The notes: a model not told the origin generated them from the letters alone. A stretch of 10,760 nucleotides of DNA from Candidatus Sulfopaludibacter sp. SbA3 (GCA_945900935.1 CAMDKT010000150.1:1-10760); one strand, 5' to 3'; shown: positions 1-7,517, numbered from the stretch's first letter. Made by a program: numbers and translations.

Positions 1-19
1 CGCGTTAACTCCCTCTCTA

Positions 20-3000
20 TCAGTACTTTGCACGGAATTGGAAGCGCTGGCCTAGGAAACTCCCGCTAGTGATTCGCCCGAATAGAGGACTCGTCACCGT
101 CGCCGTTGGCCCGCCAAGTCGCGTGTGGTTGAATACGTTGAACATCTCCCCTCGCAGTTGGATGCGTACCCGCTCCATCGTGGTGAACTCCTTGAACACC
201 GAGTAGTCCCCATTCCAGCCGTCAGGCACGCGCAGGCGATTGCGCCCCATCGCGCCCACGGTCCCAATCGCGTTCTGCCGGAACGCCAGCGGATTAAACC
301 AGGCGTTGACGTCATCCGCACGGGATCGGTCGCCACCCAATTCGATCGGAGCGCCAGTTAAGTCCGCCCGGTTGCCACCGACTCCGGTCAGCGCATTGTC
401 AACGCCGCTCAGAACCGTGAATGGCGTTCCCCGCTGTGCGGTGAAGATGAAGTTGCTCTGCCACCCGCCGAACGCTGTCCGCGCTACCGGGTGCGCGCCC
501 AACAGTCGAGGATGCTCCACAATGCCCGAGACAACCAGGCGCTGCGGAATATCGAAATCCGATGGACCGCGATTGGTATTGAAGTTGAAGGGGTCCGGAC
601 CCGTGCTGTTTCCCTCCGCCGTTGCATACGACGAAATGTCAATCGACTTTGCAATCGTATAGTTGGCCAGTACGCTGTAGCCATGGCTAAAACGCTTCTG
701 GACGGTGAACTGCGCCGAGTGGTACTTTGACCAGCCGCTGCCCGACGCCAACTGCAAACCGGCGATCGGCTGATAAATGCGGCGCTGATTGATATCGGCC
801 GCCGTGGCTCCAGGCCGGTAGATCCCAGGATTGATCTCAGGCGAATTCATAAGGCGGGTGCCTTTCGAGCCCACATAAGCGGCGCGGATCAGCCAATCCC
901 CAGGCAATTGCTGTTCAATGACGAAGTTCCAGCTCTGCATATAGCCAACCTTGAGATCCGGCCCTTGGAGGCCCCATGTCCCATACGGCGTGAACCGGAA
1001 GTCTTTGCCCGGGACCACGGGCGTGGGATCAAGAATCGGACCACCGGCATAGGGATCCGATATCCGGACAGGCCCGTTGATCACCGACTGCGCGACGAAC
1101 GGCTGACCGGCCGCCGTCCGATTGTTGAAGATGCTCATGTAGGTGTCATAAAAAATGCCGTACGCCGAGCGAATCACCGTGCGCGGCCGCAGTTGATACG
1201 CCAAGCCGAACCGCGGCGCGAACAAGTTCCATTGCGTCGGAATAATTCCGTTCTCGAACCCACGGTCCCGCTGGACCAGCAGGCCAAGCGGTGCGTTCGG
1301 ATAGATCTCCGACTGCCGGCCCGGGACGAACGTCGTCCGCTTCATGTACTTCTCGTTGATGTCAAACCGCGGATCCCAGCGAAGCCCGACGTTGACGGTC
1401 AGCTTCTGTGTCAGGCGGATATCGTCCTGGAGGAACAGGCCGGTGCTCCAGTTGTAGATTCGGCTGCTCCAGAAGGACTGCTGCCGCCACGCCGAACCCA
1501 CGCCAAGCAGGAACTCAGCAAATGAGTTTCCGGCATTGGATCGTCCTGGGTCGCTCAGCATCTGGCCGTTGAACGTCGCGGTCCCGCCACTCATCCAGTA
1601 CGAGGCGATGTCCAACCGATAGCGCTTCACCTCGCCGCCAACCCGCAAATTGTGTTTCCCTGTCGCGTAGCTGAGCGTATTGCCCACTTGATATGTCGCC
1701 TGGGGAGAATAGTAGCCCAGCCCCAGGCTGAGGCCGGACCAGTTGGCAATACCCACGTCCATCGTGGCGAAGCCGGGGATGTACCGTGTACGCGCACCCA
1801 ATTTGGCGAACGATATGTCCAGGTTCGGCGACGGTTGCGAGGTAGGCGTGGTTTGGTGGAATGTGGCGGTGAAGTCGTTGAGCATCCGCGGAGTGAAGGT
1901 GTAGCTGTGGTTCGTCGTCATGCTGGTGGATCCGCCGAATTGGCCCGTCACGACATAGAGCAGGTTGTTCGGAATCGAAACCCACTTACGGTCATAGAAC
2001 AGATAAAAGAGGCGGGCCGAGATCCGCTGCTTGGGCGAGATCACCTGATCCAGGCGGCCGATGTACTGATAGTCGTCCATCGGATTCACCGGCGTGTTCA
2101 GCCGCAGTTGATAAGCGGGATCGGAGGAGGAGGGAATGTAGCCAAGCAAAGCGCGCGAGACGGGGTCGATGCGCGACTGCGGGATGATGTTGCCGGGAAG
2201 ATACTGGCCGGGTGTTAGCGGATCTAGAATGGCCCCGCGGCCGAGCGTCAGCCAGGAGGAGAAGTCGCCGCTCTTCATCGCCTCGCTGGGCGCGACGCGC
2301 AGTGCCCCCGGCGTGGCCACGCGTTGTTGGGTGCCCTGATAGGAGAAGAAGAAGAACGTCTTGTCCTTGCCGTTGTAGAGCTGGGGCAATACCACCGGTC
2401 CGCCGATCGTGCCGCCGTATTGGTTGCGCTTAAGCGCATCCCGGCCGGAGAAAAAGTTGCGCGCGTTCATTTTGTAATTGCGCAGAAAGTTGAACGCGGT
2501 CCCGTGAAACTGGTTTGTTCCCGAGCGGGTCACCGCGTTCACAACGCCGCCCACCTGCCGTCCATACTGGGCGTCGAACGTACTCGTCTGGATACTGACT
2601 TCCTGGATAGCATCGGGATTCGGGTATGGCTCCGCAATGTTGGTATAGCCGTCGTTGTTATCCGCGTTATCCAGCAGGAAGTTCGTCGCGTTGCCGCGCG
2701 CGCCGTTGATCGAAACCGGTGAGTGATACTGCCCGCCGCCGATGGTATTGATCTGGAGTGTGCCGCCCGCCGCGCCGCGGTCGGAGACGCCGGCGCTCAG
2801 CGACATCAGTTGCAAAATGTTCCGGCCGTTCAGCGGCAAATCCTCAATCCGCCGCGCGTCGATCACCTGCACCAAATTAGTCGTCGTAGCCTGCACCATC
2901 GCCGCGTCCGACCTGACAGTCACCTGCTCGTTCAAGGCGCGGGGCGGAAGCACAGCGTTTGCCTGCACGTTCGTGTTGACCTGAACCGTAATTCCCGTTT

Positions 3001-3259
3001 GGATGAACGTCGTAAATCCCGTCTTTTCCACGCGGATACTGTAGGTGCCCACCGGAAGTAGCGGCGCCACATAGCGGCCCGATTCGTCGGCAGCGGCGAC
3101 ACGGGCCACGTTCGTGCCGGAATTGGTGACGGTGACCGATACGCCCGGAATCACGGCGCCGGTGGAGTCATACACGGTGCCGTGGATAGTGCCGTTGGCC
3201 TGGGAAAACAACAACGCGGGGAAAAGCAAAATCGAGATAACGGGGAGATACTTCAGCAT
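20..3259 (-). CDS. TonB-dependent receptor, Oar-like, with carboxypeptidase-regulatory-like domain
   Basis: Outer-membrane beta-barrel receptor for energised uptake of a large or scarce ligand. A 1079-residue protein opens with a signal peptide (residues 1 to about 21: MLKYLP, hydrophobic ISILLFPALLF, then SQA). Residues about 22-106 form a carboxypeptidase-regulatory-like beta-sandwich (GTVYDSTGAVIPGVSVTVTN, later GRY, LPVGTYSI). A plug domain follows from about 120 to 245, with the family hallmark LPLNGRN at 141-147. The rest is a barrel rich in Asn, Gln, Thr and aromatics, ending at QFRAKY. The length is normal for this family, so the gene looks intact. The start is well supported: AGGAGG lies at 3270-3265, five bases before ATG. 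The ligand cannot be read from sequence. Its neighbours (MFS importer, IclR regulator, aminotransferase) suggest a small organic acid, sugar acid or amine conjugate. Unlike the other genes here, its plus strand shows no C excess. Confidence 0.95.
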   Translation of the reverse strand: MLKYLPVISILLFPALLFSQANGTIHGTVYDSTGAVIPGVSVTVTNSGTNVARVAAADESGRYVAPLLPVGTYSIRVEKTGFTTFIQTGITVQVNTNVQANAVLPPRALNEQVTVRSDAAMVQATTTNLVQVIDARRIEDLPLNGRNILQLMSLSAGVSDRGAAGGTLQINTIGGGQYHSPVSINGARGNATNFLLDNADNNDGYTNIAEPYPNPDAIQEVSIQTSTFDAQYGRQVGGVVNAVTRSGTNQFHGTAFNFLRNYKMNARNFFSGRDALKRNQYGGTIGGPVVLPQLYNGKDKTFFFFSYQGTQQRVATPGALRVAPSEAMKSGDFSSWLTLGRGAILDPLTPGQYLPGNIIPQSRIDPVSRALLGYIPSSSDPAYQLRLNTPVNPMDDYQYIGRLDQVISPKQRISARLFYLFYDRKWVSIPNNLLYVVTGQFGGSTSMTTNHSYTFTPRMLNDFTATFHQTTPTSQPSPNLDISFAKLGARTRYIPGFATMDVGIANWSGLSLGLGYYSPQATYQVGNTLSYATGKHNLRVGGEVKRYRLDIASYWMSGGTATFNGQMLSDPGRSNAGNSFAEFLLGVGSAWRQQSFWSSRIYNWSTGLFLQDDIRLTQKLTVNVGLRWDPRFDINEKYMKRTTFVPGRQSEIYPNAPLGLLVQRDRGFENGIIPTQWNLFAPRFGLAYQLRPRTVIRSAYGIFYDTYMSIFNNRTAAGQPFVAQSVINGPVRISDPYAGGPILDPTPVVPGKDFRFTPYGTWGLQGPDLKVGYMQSWNFVIEQQLPGDWLIRAAYVGSKGTRLMNSPEINPGIYRPGATAADINQRRIYQPIAGLQLASGSGWSKYHSAQFTVQKRFSHGYSVLANYTIAKSIDISSYATAEGNSTGPDPFNFNTNRGPSDFDIPQRLVVSGIVEHPRLLGAHPVARTAFGGWQSNFIFTAQRGTPFTVLSGVDNALTGVGGNRADLTGAPIELGGDRSRADDVNAWFNPLAFRQNAIGTVGAMGRNRLRVPDGWNGDYSVFKEFTTMERVRIQLRGEMFNVFNHTRLGGPTATVTSPLFGRITSGSFLGQRFQFRAKY

Positions 3260-3284
3260 CGAACCCTCCTATAGGTTACCGGCG

Positions 3285-3314
3285 AGTATACGTCCAACTG
3301 TCCCGTTACAGAAA
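3285..3314 (-). promoter_or_regulatory. Candidate promoter of the TonB receptor
   Basis: Read on the minus strand, TATACT (3290-3285) is a good -10 box. It is preceded after 18 bases by the weak -35-like TTTCTG (3314-3309). Transcription would start near 3278, about 19 bases before the receptor ATG. A GTCCAA half-site (3292-3297) lies directly upstream of the -10, and the full palindrome is centred about 61 bases upstream of the predicted start. The boxes were matched by eye, so this is tentative. Confidence 0.35.
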
Positions 3315-3331
3315 CATGCGCGGCCTGTGTC

Positions 3332-3347
3332 GTCCAAACCGTTGGAC
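3332..3347. promoter_or_regulatory. Palindromic operator, GTCCAA-N4-TTGGAC, in divergent region 1
   Basis: GTCCAA (3332-3337), spacer ACCG, TTGGAC (3342-3347) is a perfect 6+6 inverted repeat. It lies between the divergent starts of the TonB receptor (3259, -) and the oxidoreductase relic (3427, +). The same half-sites with the same 4-base spacing recur at 7461-7478 in the other divergent region of this cluster. A repeated palindrome at two divergent promoters beside an IclR gene points to that regulator's binding site. The assignment to IclR is inference; the repeat itself is plain in the sequence. An extra half-site, GTCCAA, sits at 3292-3297. Confidence 0.65.
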
Positions 3348-3364
3348 ATATTTCAGCCGACGCC

Positions 3365-3394
3365 TTGTCCCTCCGCCGGGCTCTCGGATAAGAT
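3365..3394 (+). promoter_or_regulatory. Candidate promoter of the oxidoreductase relic / MFS transporter operon
   Basis: TTGTCC (3365-3370) and TAAGAT (3389-3394) are 18 bases apart. They would start transcription near 3401, 26 bases before the ATG at 3427. The TAAGAT box begins about 49 bases from the centre of the upstream palindrome. Almost the same distance is seen in divergent region 2 (palindrome centre to TAAGAT at 7518). Matched by eye, moderate to low certainty. Confidence 0.35.
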
Positions 3395-3426
3395 GGCGCA
3401 GTGAATTACGTTGCAAGAGGTAACCG

Positions 3427-3858
3427 ATGAACGAACTACGTCCCGCAAACTGGAGCCGGCGCTCCATGGTCCAGGGCTTAGCGGCCTCCGCCCTCGCACA
3501 GAACGCGCCCAACCGCCCGGTGCGCAAACGGCTCTCGGAGGTCTATCGTTGCAACACCACCCCGAGCGCTCTCCCAATACCGTCGTCCGCATCAGTAAAA
3601 ACGGTCAGACAGTCCTCGACTTCGAACGGTTACCCTGAGGGAAACGTGTCGGTCGAAGCTTACCAGCAACCCGCCTTCCTGGACCGCCTCCCCGAGCCCA
3701 TGCGCGTCAAGTCCGGCCACGGCGGCTCGCATACGTTTCTTACCCACGAATTCATCAGCGCCATCGCCTTCACTCTCCCCGGTATCGTCGCCCATCAATC
3801 TGCCCTCCGCGGCGGCGAAGTCCTGAAAATCCGGGACTACGGCACGGCCCCGGCCTAA
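3427..3858 (+). pseudogene. Collapsed relic of a Tat-exported Gfo/Idh/MocA-family oxidoreductase
   Basis: An open frame of 143 codons remains from a family normally about 400-450 residues long. The start has an AGAGG Shine-Dalgarno (3416-3420) and a Tat-like leader (SRRSMVQGLAASALA, then QNAPNRPVR), after which the NAD-binding Rossmann fold should begin but is absent. From about 3555 to 3629 family-like sequence continues in the third frame (NTVVRISKNGQTVLDFER). An apparent extra T in TT at 3630-3631 then returns the reading to the first frame (YPEGNVSVEAYQQP, then LPEPMR.KSGHGGSHTFLTHEF). The segment that normally separates HEFISAI from AFTLPGIVAHQ is also missing (junction about 3759-3768). 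So there are at least three lesions: a large out-of-frame deletion near 3525-3550, a 1-base insertion and an in-frame deletion. The dinucleotide-binding motif and catalytic Lys are gone, so it cannot act as a dehydrogenase. The stop is 6 bases before the MFS start, and translation through it may still feed that gene. Confidence 0.82.
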
Positions 3859-3864
3859 CCTTAC

Positions 3865-5100
3865 ATGGCTTCCTCTTCTTTCTCCCGTCAACAGTGGATC
3901 ATCGCCGTCCTCCTGTTCTTCATGATCCTGTTGAACTACTTGGATCGTGTCGTCCTCTCGCTGCTCAGCCCCGTCATCCGCGCCGAATTCCATCTCACGC
4001 AACTCGATTACGCCGTTGCCGTCAACGCTTTTCTCATCGCTTACGGCGTCATGTATCTCGGCTCAGGCCTCGTGCTCGATCGCATTGGCTCCCGCACCGG
4101 TCTCGGCCTTTTCGTGGGCCTCTGGTCGGCGGCCTGCGTGCTCCATGCCGCCATCTCCGGTTTCTATAGCCTGGTCTTCTACCGGTTCCTCCTCGGCGTC
4201 TTCGAACCCGGCGGCTGGACCGGTGCCGTCAAAACCGTCTCGGAGCGCTTCGCCCCCGCGCAACGCAGTCTCGCCGCCGGCATTTTCACCAGCGGCGCGG
4301 GCATCGGCTCGGTCATCGCGCCGCCGCTGGTCATCTGGCTCAGTCTCCACTACGGCTGGCGTAGCGCATTCCTGGTCGCGGGCCTCGCGGGGCTTCTCTG
4401 GCTGCCGCTCTGGTCGCGCGCCACGCGCCAGTCGCAACCATCTGCCGGTGCCGCGCCCACCCCTGTTCTTACACTCCTCCCCCGCCTGCTCCGCTCGCCC
4501 CGGTCCCTGGCCTATGTGGTTATGCGCTTTTTCGGGGACACCACCGGCTACTTCTTCCTCTTCTGGCTCCCCGAATATCTCGTCACCTCCAAGGGCTTCA
4601 CGCTTCAGGACGTCGGCTCCCTCGCCTGGATACCTTTCCTCTGGAACGATCTCGGCGCTCTCTCCGGCGGCTACGCTTCGGGTCGTCTCGTCGAATGGCG
4701 GCAGCGCCCAATTGAAGCCCGTAAGATCATGATGAGCGTTGCCGCCCTGTTCGTCCTTGCCGGCTCTTTACTTCAAAACGCGCCCGGTTTCGTGGGCGTG
4801 CTTATCGCCGTCAGCCTCTGCACCTTCGGCGTCGGTGTTTGGGCCGGCAACATGCACGCCGTCGCCGCCGATGGCTTTCCACAGGCCGAAGTCGCGACGG
4901 TACACGGCCTCGCGGGTTCCGCCGGAGCCGTCGGCGGTATTCTCTTCAACACCCTCGTTGGTCATCTAAGCGTGAGCGGCGACTACTTCTTCGCCTTCCT
5001 CATCCTCGTCGTACTCCAACCTCTCGGCGTCGGAGCGCTGTGGCTCTGGCTGCCGGACCGTGCTCCGTCAAGCGATCCGGTCCCGCACCACGCGGCGTGA
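3865..5100 (+). CDS. MFS transporter, anion:cation symporter (ACS / hexuronate-type) family
   Basis: Inner-membrane importer of organic anions, 411 residues, the usual length for the family. The first helix contains the ACS-type NYLDR (24-28). The loop between helices 2 and 3 has DRIGSR (72-77). The segment RFLLGVFEPGG (107-117), followed by AVKTVSERF and the stretch GIFTSGAGIGSVIAPPLV with YGWRSAF, closely follows ExuT-type hexuronate transporters. A polar linker (about 186-213) separates two six-helix halves; the second half starts at FFGDTTGYFFLFWLPEYL. The start at 3865 lies 6 bases after the oxidoreductase relic's stop with no clear Shine-Dalgarno, so it is probably translated by read-on from that frame. 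Its last 33 bases overlap the convergent IclR gene. The substrate is likely a hexuronate, aldonate or similar carboxylate; the exact one cannot be read. The gene appears intact. Confidence 0.93.
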   Translation: MASSSFSRQQWIIAVLLFFMILLNYLDRVVLSLLSPVIRAEFHLTQLDYAVAVNAFLIAYGVMYLGSGLVLDRIGSRTGLGLFVGLWSAACVLHAAISGFYSLVFYRFLLGVFEPGGWTGAVKTVSERFAPAQRSLAAGIFTSGAGIGSVIAPPLVIWLSLHYGWRSAFLVAGLAGLLWLPLWSRATRQSQPSAGAAPTPVLTLLPRLLRSPRSLAYVVMRFFGDTTGYFFLFWLPEYLVTSKGFTLQDVGSLAWIPFLWNDLGALSGGYASGRLVEWRQRPIEARKIMMSVAALFVLAGSLLQNAPGFVGVLIAVSLCTFGVGVWAGNMHAVAADGFPQAEVATVHGLAGSAGAVGGILFNTLVGHLSVSGDYFFAFLILVVLQPLGVGALWLWLPDRAPSSDPVPHHAA

Positions 5101-5859
5101 GCCAGTTATGATGTTCTGCCCCGTCTCGCGCATATACTCCGCCAGCGTTTCGATCATCTCCGAACGCACCTGTCCGGTCGTCCCCGTCACGCCCAGCGCC
5201 GCTACAAATTCGCCTGTCCGCCGGAATACCGGAACCGCCACGCACCGCACTTCCATCTCTTCTTCCTGATCGTCCACCGCATACCCGCACTGCCGTACCT
5301 TCGCCAGTTCCTTTCGCAGCAGGATTGCCGACGTAATCGTGTGCCGCGTATACCGCGCAAACGGCTCGCGTTCCAGAATGTGCCCGGTCCGGGCCTCGGA
5401 GGAATGCGCCAGCAACACCTTGCCCACCGCCGTACAGTGCAGGTTCGCCCTCTTTCCCACATACGTATCGAACTTGATCAGCCCCGGGCCGTCTGCTTTC
5501 TGCACGTAGACCGCTTGATCGTGCTCCAATATCGCCAAGTGCACCGTCAAGCGCGCCCGCTTCACCAGCTCATTCAAATGCGTCAGCGCGATGTCGGGCA
5601 GCAGCACATTTCGCATTAGCCCGCGTCCCAATTCCCACACCTTCACCGACAGCGTATACCTCCGCGAGCCCGGCTCCCGCGATACGTACCCCAGGCGTTC
5701 CAGGCTCAGCACAATCAGGTGCATGGTGCTCTTTGGCACCCCCAACTTCCGGCTCAACTCGGAAATGTTCCAGCCCCGCTGCGAGGTGTCCAGAAACTCC
5801 AGCACGCCAAGCGCCCGCGCAATGGAGCCTTGATGAGAATCGCTCGTATTTGACAACAT
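5068..5859 (-). CDS. IclR-family transcriptional regulator
   Basis: A 263-residue DNA-binding regulator with the complete two-domain layout of the family. The N-terminal winged helix-turn-helix covers about 12-75 (SIARALGVLEFL, the recognition region ISELSRKLGVPKSTMHLIV at 32-50, then LERLGYV). The C-terminal effector-binding domain follows, with the typical blocks GKRANLHCTAVGKVLLA (about 135-151) and EEEMEVRCVAVPVF (199-212). IclR proteins commonly control aromatic, sugar-acid and glyoxylate genes and bind short inverted repeats as dimers. The start is supported by GAGGG at 5867-5863, four bases before ATG. It lies 22 bases after the aminotransferase stop and so belongs to the same operon. 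Its 3' end overlaps the MFS gene by 33 bases, tail to tail. It is the only regulator here and the natural candidate for binding the repeated GTCCAA-N4-TTGGAC sites. The effector is unknown. Confidence 0.95.
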   Translation of the reverse strand: MLSNTSDSHQGSIARALGVLEFLDTSQRGWNISELSRKLGVPKSTMHLIVLSLERLGYVSREPGSRRYTLSVKVWELGRGLMRNVLLPDIALTHLNELVKRARLTVHLAILEHDQAVYVQKADGPGLIKFDTYVGKRANLHCTAVGKVLLAHSSEARTGHILEREPFARYTRHTITSAILLRKELAKVRQCGYAVDDQEEEMEVRCVAVPVFRRTGEFVAALGVTGTTGQVRSEMIETLAEYMRETGQNIITGSRRVVRDRIA

Positions 5860-5870
5860 GAGCCCTCGCC

Positions 5871-5880
5871 GACCGCGGTC
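5871..5880. repeat. Short perfect palindrome before the IclR gene
   Basis: GACCGCGGTC is a perfect 10-base palindrome filling half of the 22-base gap between the aminotransferase stop and the IclR start. It sits just upstream of the GAGGG ribosome site. It does not resemble the GTCCAA palindrome. It could be coincidence in GC-rich DNA or part of a small hairpin affecting IclR translation. Confidence 0.25.
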
Positions 5881-5881
5881 T

Positions 5882-7261
5882 TCAGTCTCCTCGCACGGAG
5901 GTCACCCCCGCGGCTGCTCGCCGCGCAGGCAACCCCTCCAATGTACCCAACACAGCCGCCGCGTGCTCCAGCGTCGTATCGATATCCTCCTCGGTGTGTG
6001 CCGCCGAAATCGACCACTGCTTCGTCGCCAGCGGGAACGGATACACGCCACGCTCAATGAGCGCCGCCCGCATCCGATCATCCGCCTGGAACGCGTGGTG
6101 CTCGGCCAGGTCATGCCAATCCTTCGGGCGGTGGTCCATGAAATATAGGGCGAAGGCCGAGCCCTGCCGCGCCACCGTCGCCTCAATGTCCAAATCCTCT
6201 GCGATCTTCTCCAGCCCTGCCTGCATTCGTTTGCCCAGTGTTTCGGTATAGCGGTACACTTCGCCGTCGTTCATCATCAGCCGCTCAATCGTGGCAATCG
6301 CCGCCAGCGTTGGTACCGGATGCGAATTGTAGGTCCCGGCAAGCAGCACGCGCCGCGCCGGATCCGGATCCACAAACCGGTCCATGTACTCCTTCTTTCC
6401 TGCCAACGCCGCCATCGGATACCCGTTCGCAATCGCCTTGCCGAACACTATCACGTCCGCACGCACGCCGTACAGGCTCGAGCAGCCTCCTAGCGCATGC
6501 CGGAACCCCGTCTTCACCTCATCGAAGATCAGCAGGAACTTGTACTTATCGGCCAACGCCCGCAACCCTTCCAGGTACCCCGGCTCCGGATGCACGATGC
6601 CGATGTTCTGCAGAATCGGCTCGGTAATCAGCGCCGCCACCGGATACTGCTGACACACAAACTCTACCGATGCCAGATCGTTGAAATTCACCGCATGTAC
6701 CAGCCGCTGATGATCGACCGGCACCCCGGCGCTGATCGAGTGATACGGATACTCACCCCCCGTCCGCCGTGGCCCCAGTTGCGCCAGCGGCGTCATCAGG
6801 TTATTGGAAACATCGTTGTGCCAGCCGTTATACCCGCCCTGCATGTTGATGATATGGTCATTCCCCGTCACCGCCCGCGCCAGACGGATGGCCTGATAAG
6901 TCGCCTCGCTCCCCGTGTTCAACAACTGCACGCTGTCCACGGCCGGCACGTGCTCGCATATCAGCTCCGCCAGCCGTCCCTCGTGCACCGTCGTCCCGGA
7001 TCCGTACAGGCTTGCATCTTCACGTAGACCGCGAATTACCGCTTCGGTCACGTATGGATCGTTGTGCCCCAAAAAGTGTGGCGCAAACCCCGCATGGTAG
7101 TCGATATAGCGGTTCCCGTCCACATCCCAAAGATAGGCCCCTCGCGCCCGTTCAAAAACGATTTCGGGCTGCGTCGCCCGGTTCACGGAAACCACTCCTC
7201 CCGGAATAAACTTCCGGTTCCGTTGGAGAATCTCCGCTGATTTTGGATATCGCTGTTTCAA
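5882..7261 (-). CDS. PLP-dependent class III aminotransferase / glutamate-1-semialdehyde-aminomutase-like
   Basis: A 459-residue fold-type I PLP enzyme that moves an amino group, either between molecules or within one. Visible landmarks are the N-terminal YPKSAEILQRNRKFIPGG typical of the aminomutase-like branch, the phosphate-binding GSEAT (117-121), FDEVKTGFR with the PLP-N1-binding Asp247, FGKAIANGYP with the Schiff-base Lys275, and Thr310 in AGTYNSHP. All catalytic positions are present. It starts at TTG (7261-7259). AAGGAAG (7272-7266) is its ribosome site, and TTG overlaps the stop of the upstream dehydratase stump as TTGA. The IclR gene follows after 22 bases. The clustering with transport and sugar-acid genes argues against a housekeeping tetrapyrrole role and for a catabolic aminotransferase. 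Databases would probably call such a protein glutamate-1-semialdehyde aminomutase or aspartate aminotransferase family. The C-terminal tail (about 440-459) is not conserved-looking. Confidence 0.93.
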   Translation of the reverse strand: MKQRYPKSAEILQRNRKFIPGGVVSVNRATQPEIVFERARGAYLWDVDGNRYIDYHAGFAPHFLGHNDPYVTEAVIRGLREDASLYGSGTTVHEGRLAELICEHVPAVDSVQLLNTGSEATYQAIRLARAVTGNDHIINMQGGYNGWHNDVSNNLMTPLAQLGPRRTGGEYPYHSISAGVPVDHQRLVHAVNFNDLASVEFVCQQYPVAALITEPILQNIGIVHPEPGYLEGLRALADKYKFLLIFDEVKTGFRHALGGCSSLYGVRADVIVFGKAIANGYPMAALAGKKEYMDRFVDPDPARRVLLAGTYNSHPVPTLAAIATIERLMMNDGEVYRYTETLGKRMQAGLEKIAEDLDIEATVARQGSAFALYFMDHRPKDWHDLAEHHAFQADDRMRAALIERGVYPFPLATKQWSISAAHTEEDIDTTLEHAAAVLGTLEGLPARRAAAGVTSVRGD

Positions 7262-7404
7262 AATACTTCCTTAGACTTCGTCTTCCACTCCAGCGGCGCC
7301 TCGCCCCACCCGTACAGTCCCGGTTGGTTGGTCGCCACTTTGACAAGCACCCAGTTGCGCATCCGCGCGTGTACAACCAGCGTTTCGATCTTCGTCATCT
7401 TCAT
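7258..7404 (-). pseudogene. N-terminal stump of a mandelate racemase / galactonate dehydratase-type enzyme (enolase superfamily)
   Basis: A frame of 48 codons starts at ATG 7404 (GGGGA lies shortly upstream). It reads MKMTKIETLVVHARMRNW, then VLVKVATNQPGLYGWGEAPL and EWKTK. This is the opening of the MR/MLE N-terminal capping domain: KI..IE, NW..VKV.T, GWGEA.LEW. The family is normally about 370-400 residues; the metal-binding barrel with its acid ligands and catalytic bases is completely absent. After EWKTK the codons run into SKEVF and a TGA (7260-7258). These last codons contain the aminotransferase's own ribosome site (AAGGAAG) and its overlapping TTG start. The likely history is a deletion joining the dehydratase start to the leader of the next gene. 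The frame extends upstream to 7494, but that part is control DNA rather than family-like. The stump may now act as a leader whose translation couples to the aminotransferase. Confidence 0.77.
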
Positions 7405-7460
7405 GCGCCGTCCCCAGAGTAACCGCCATTCCCGCCACCGGTCGAGACCGTTGCGCTGAA

Positions 7461-7478
7461 TGTCCAACCACTTGGACA
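7461..7478. promoter_or_regulatory. Palindromic operator, TGTCCAA-N4-TTGGACA, in divergent region 2
   Basis: TGTCCAA (7461-7467), spacer CCAC, TTGGACA (7472-7478) is a perfect 7+7 inverted repeat. It lies between the dehydratase stump/aminotransferase/IclR operon (start 7404, -) and the ceramidase-like gene (start 7529, +). It matches the palindrome at 3332-3347 in all six core positions of each arm and in spacer length, while the spacers differ (CCAC against ACCG). Conservation of arms but not spacer is what a dimeric regulator's site looks like. Binding by the IclR protein encoded 1.6 kb away is inferred. Confidence 0.68.
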
Positions 7479-7517
7479 AACCGACTCCCTTCACATGGTC
7501 AGCTCAACCGCTCCGCC

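Noticed and set aside
908..1525. 205-codon plus-strand open frame opposite the TonB receptor
   Set aside because: Arg/Pro-rich shadow of the receptor gene, no family signature or ribosome site; the same holds for 1652-2218 and other plus frames there.
3292..3297. Second full palindrome at the lone GTCCAA half-site
   Set aside because: The bases after it (CTGTCCCG) do not supply the TTGGAC arm, so it is a half-site only.
3592..4002. 136-codon minus-strand open frame across the oxidoreductase relic and MFS start
   Set aside because: Acidic shadow sequence spanning two genes that are well supported on the plus strand.
7405..7494. Upstream extension (30 codons) of the dehydratase stump reading frame
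   Set aside because: It covers the palindrome and control DNA and does not look like the family; the MKMTKIE start at 7404 fits the family N-terminus.
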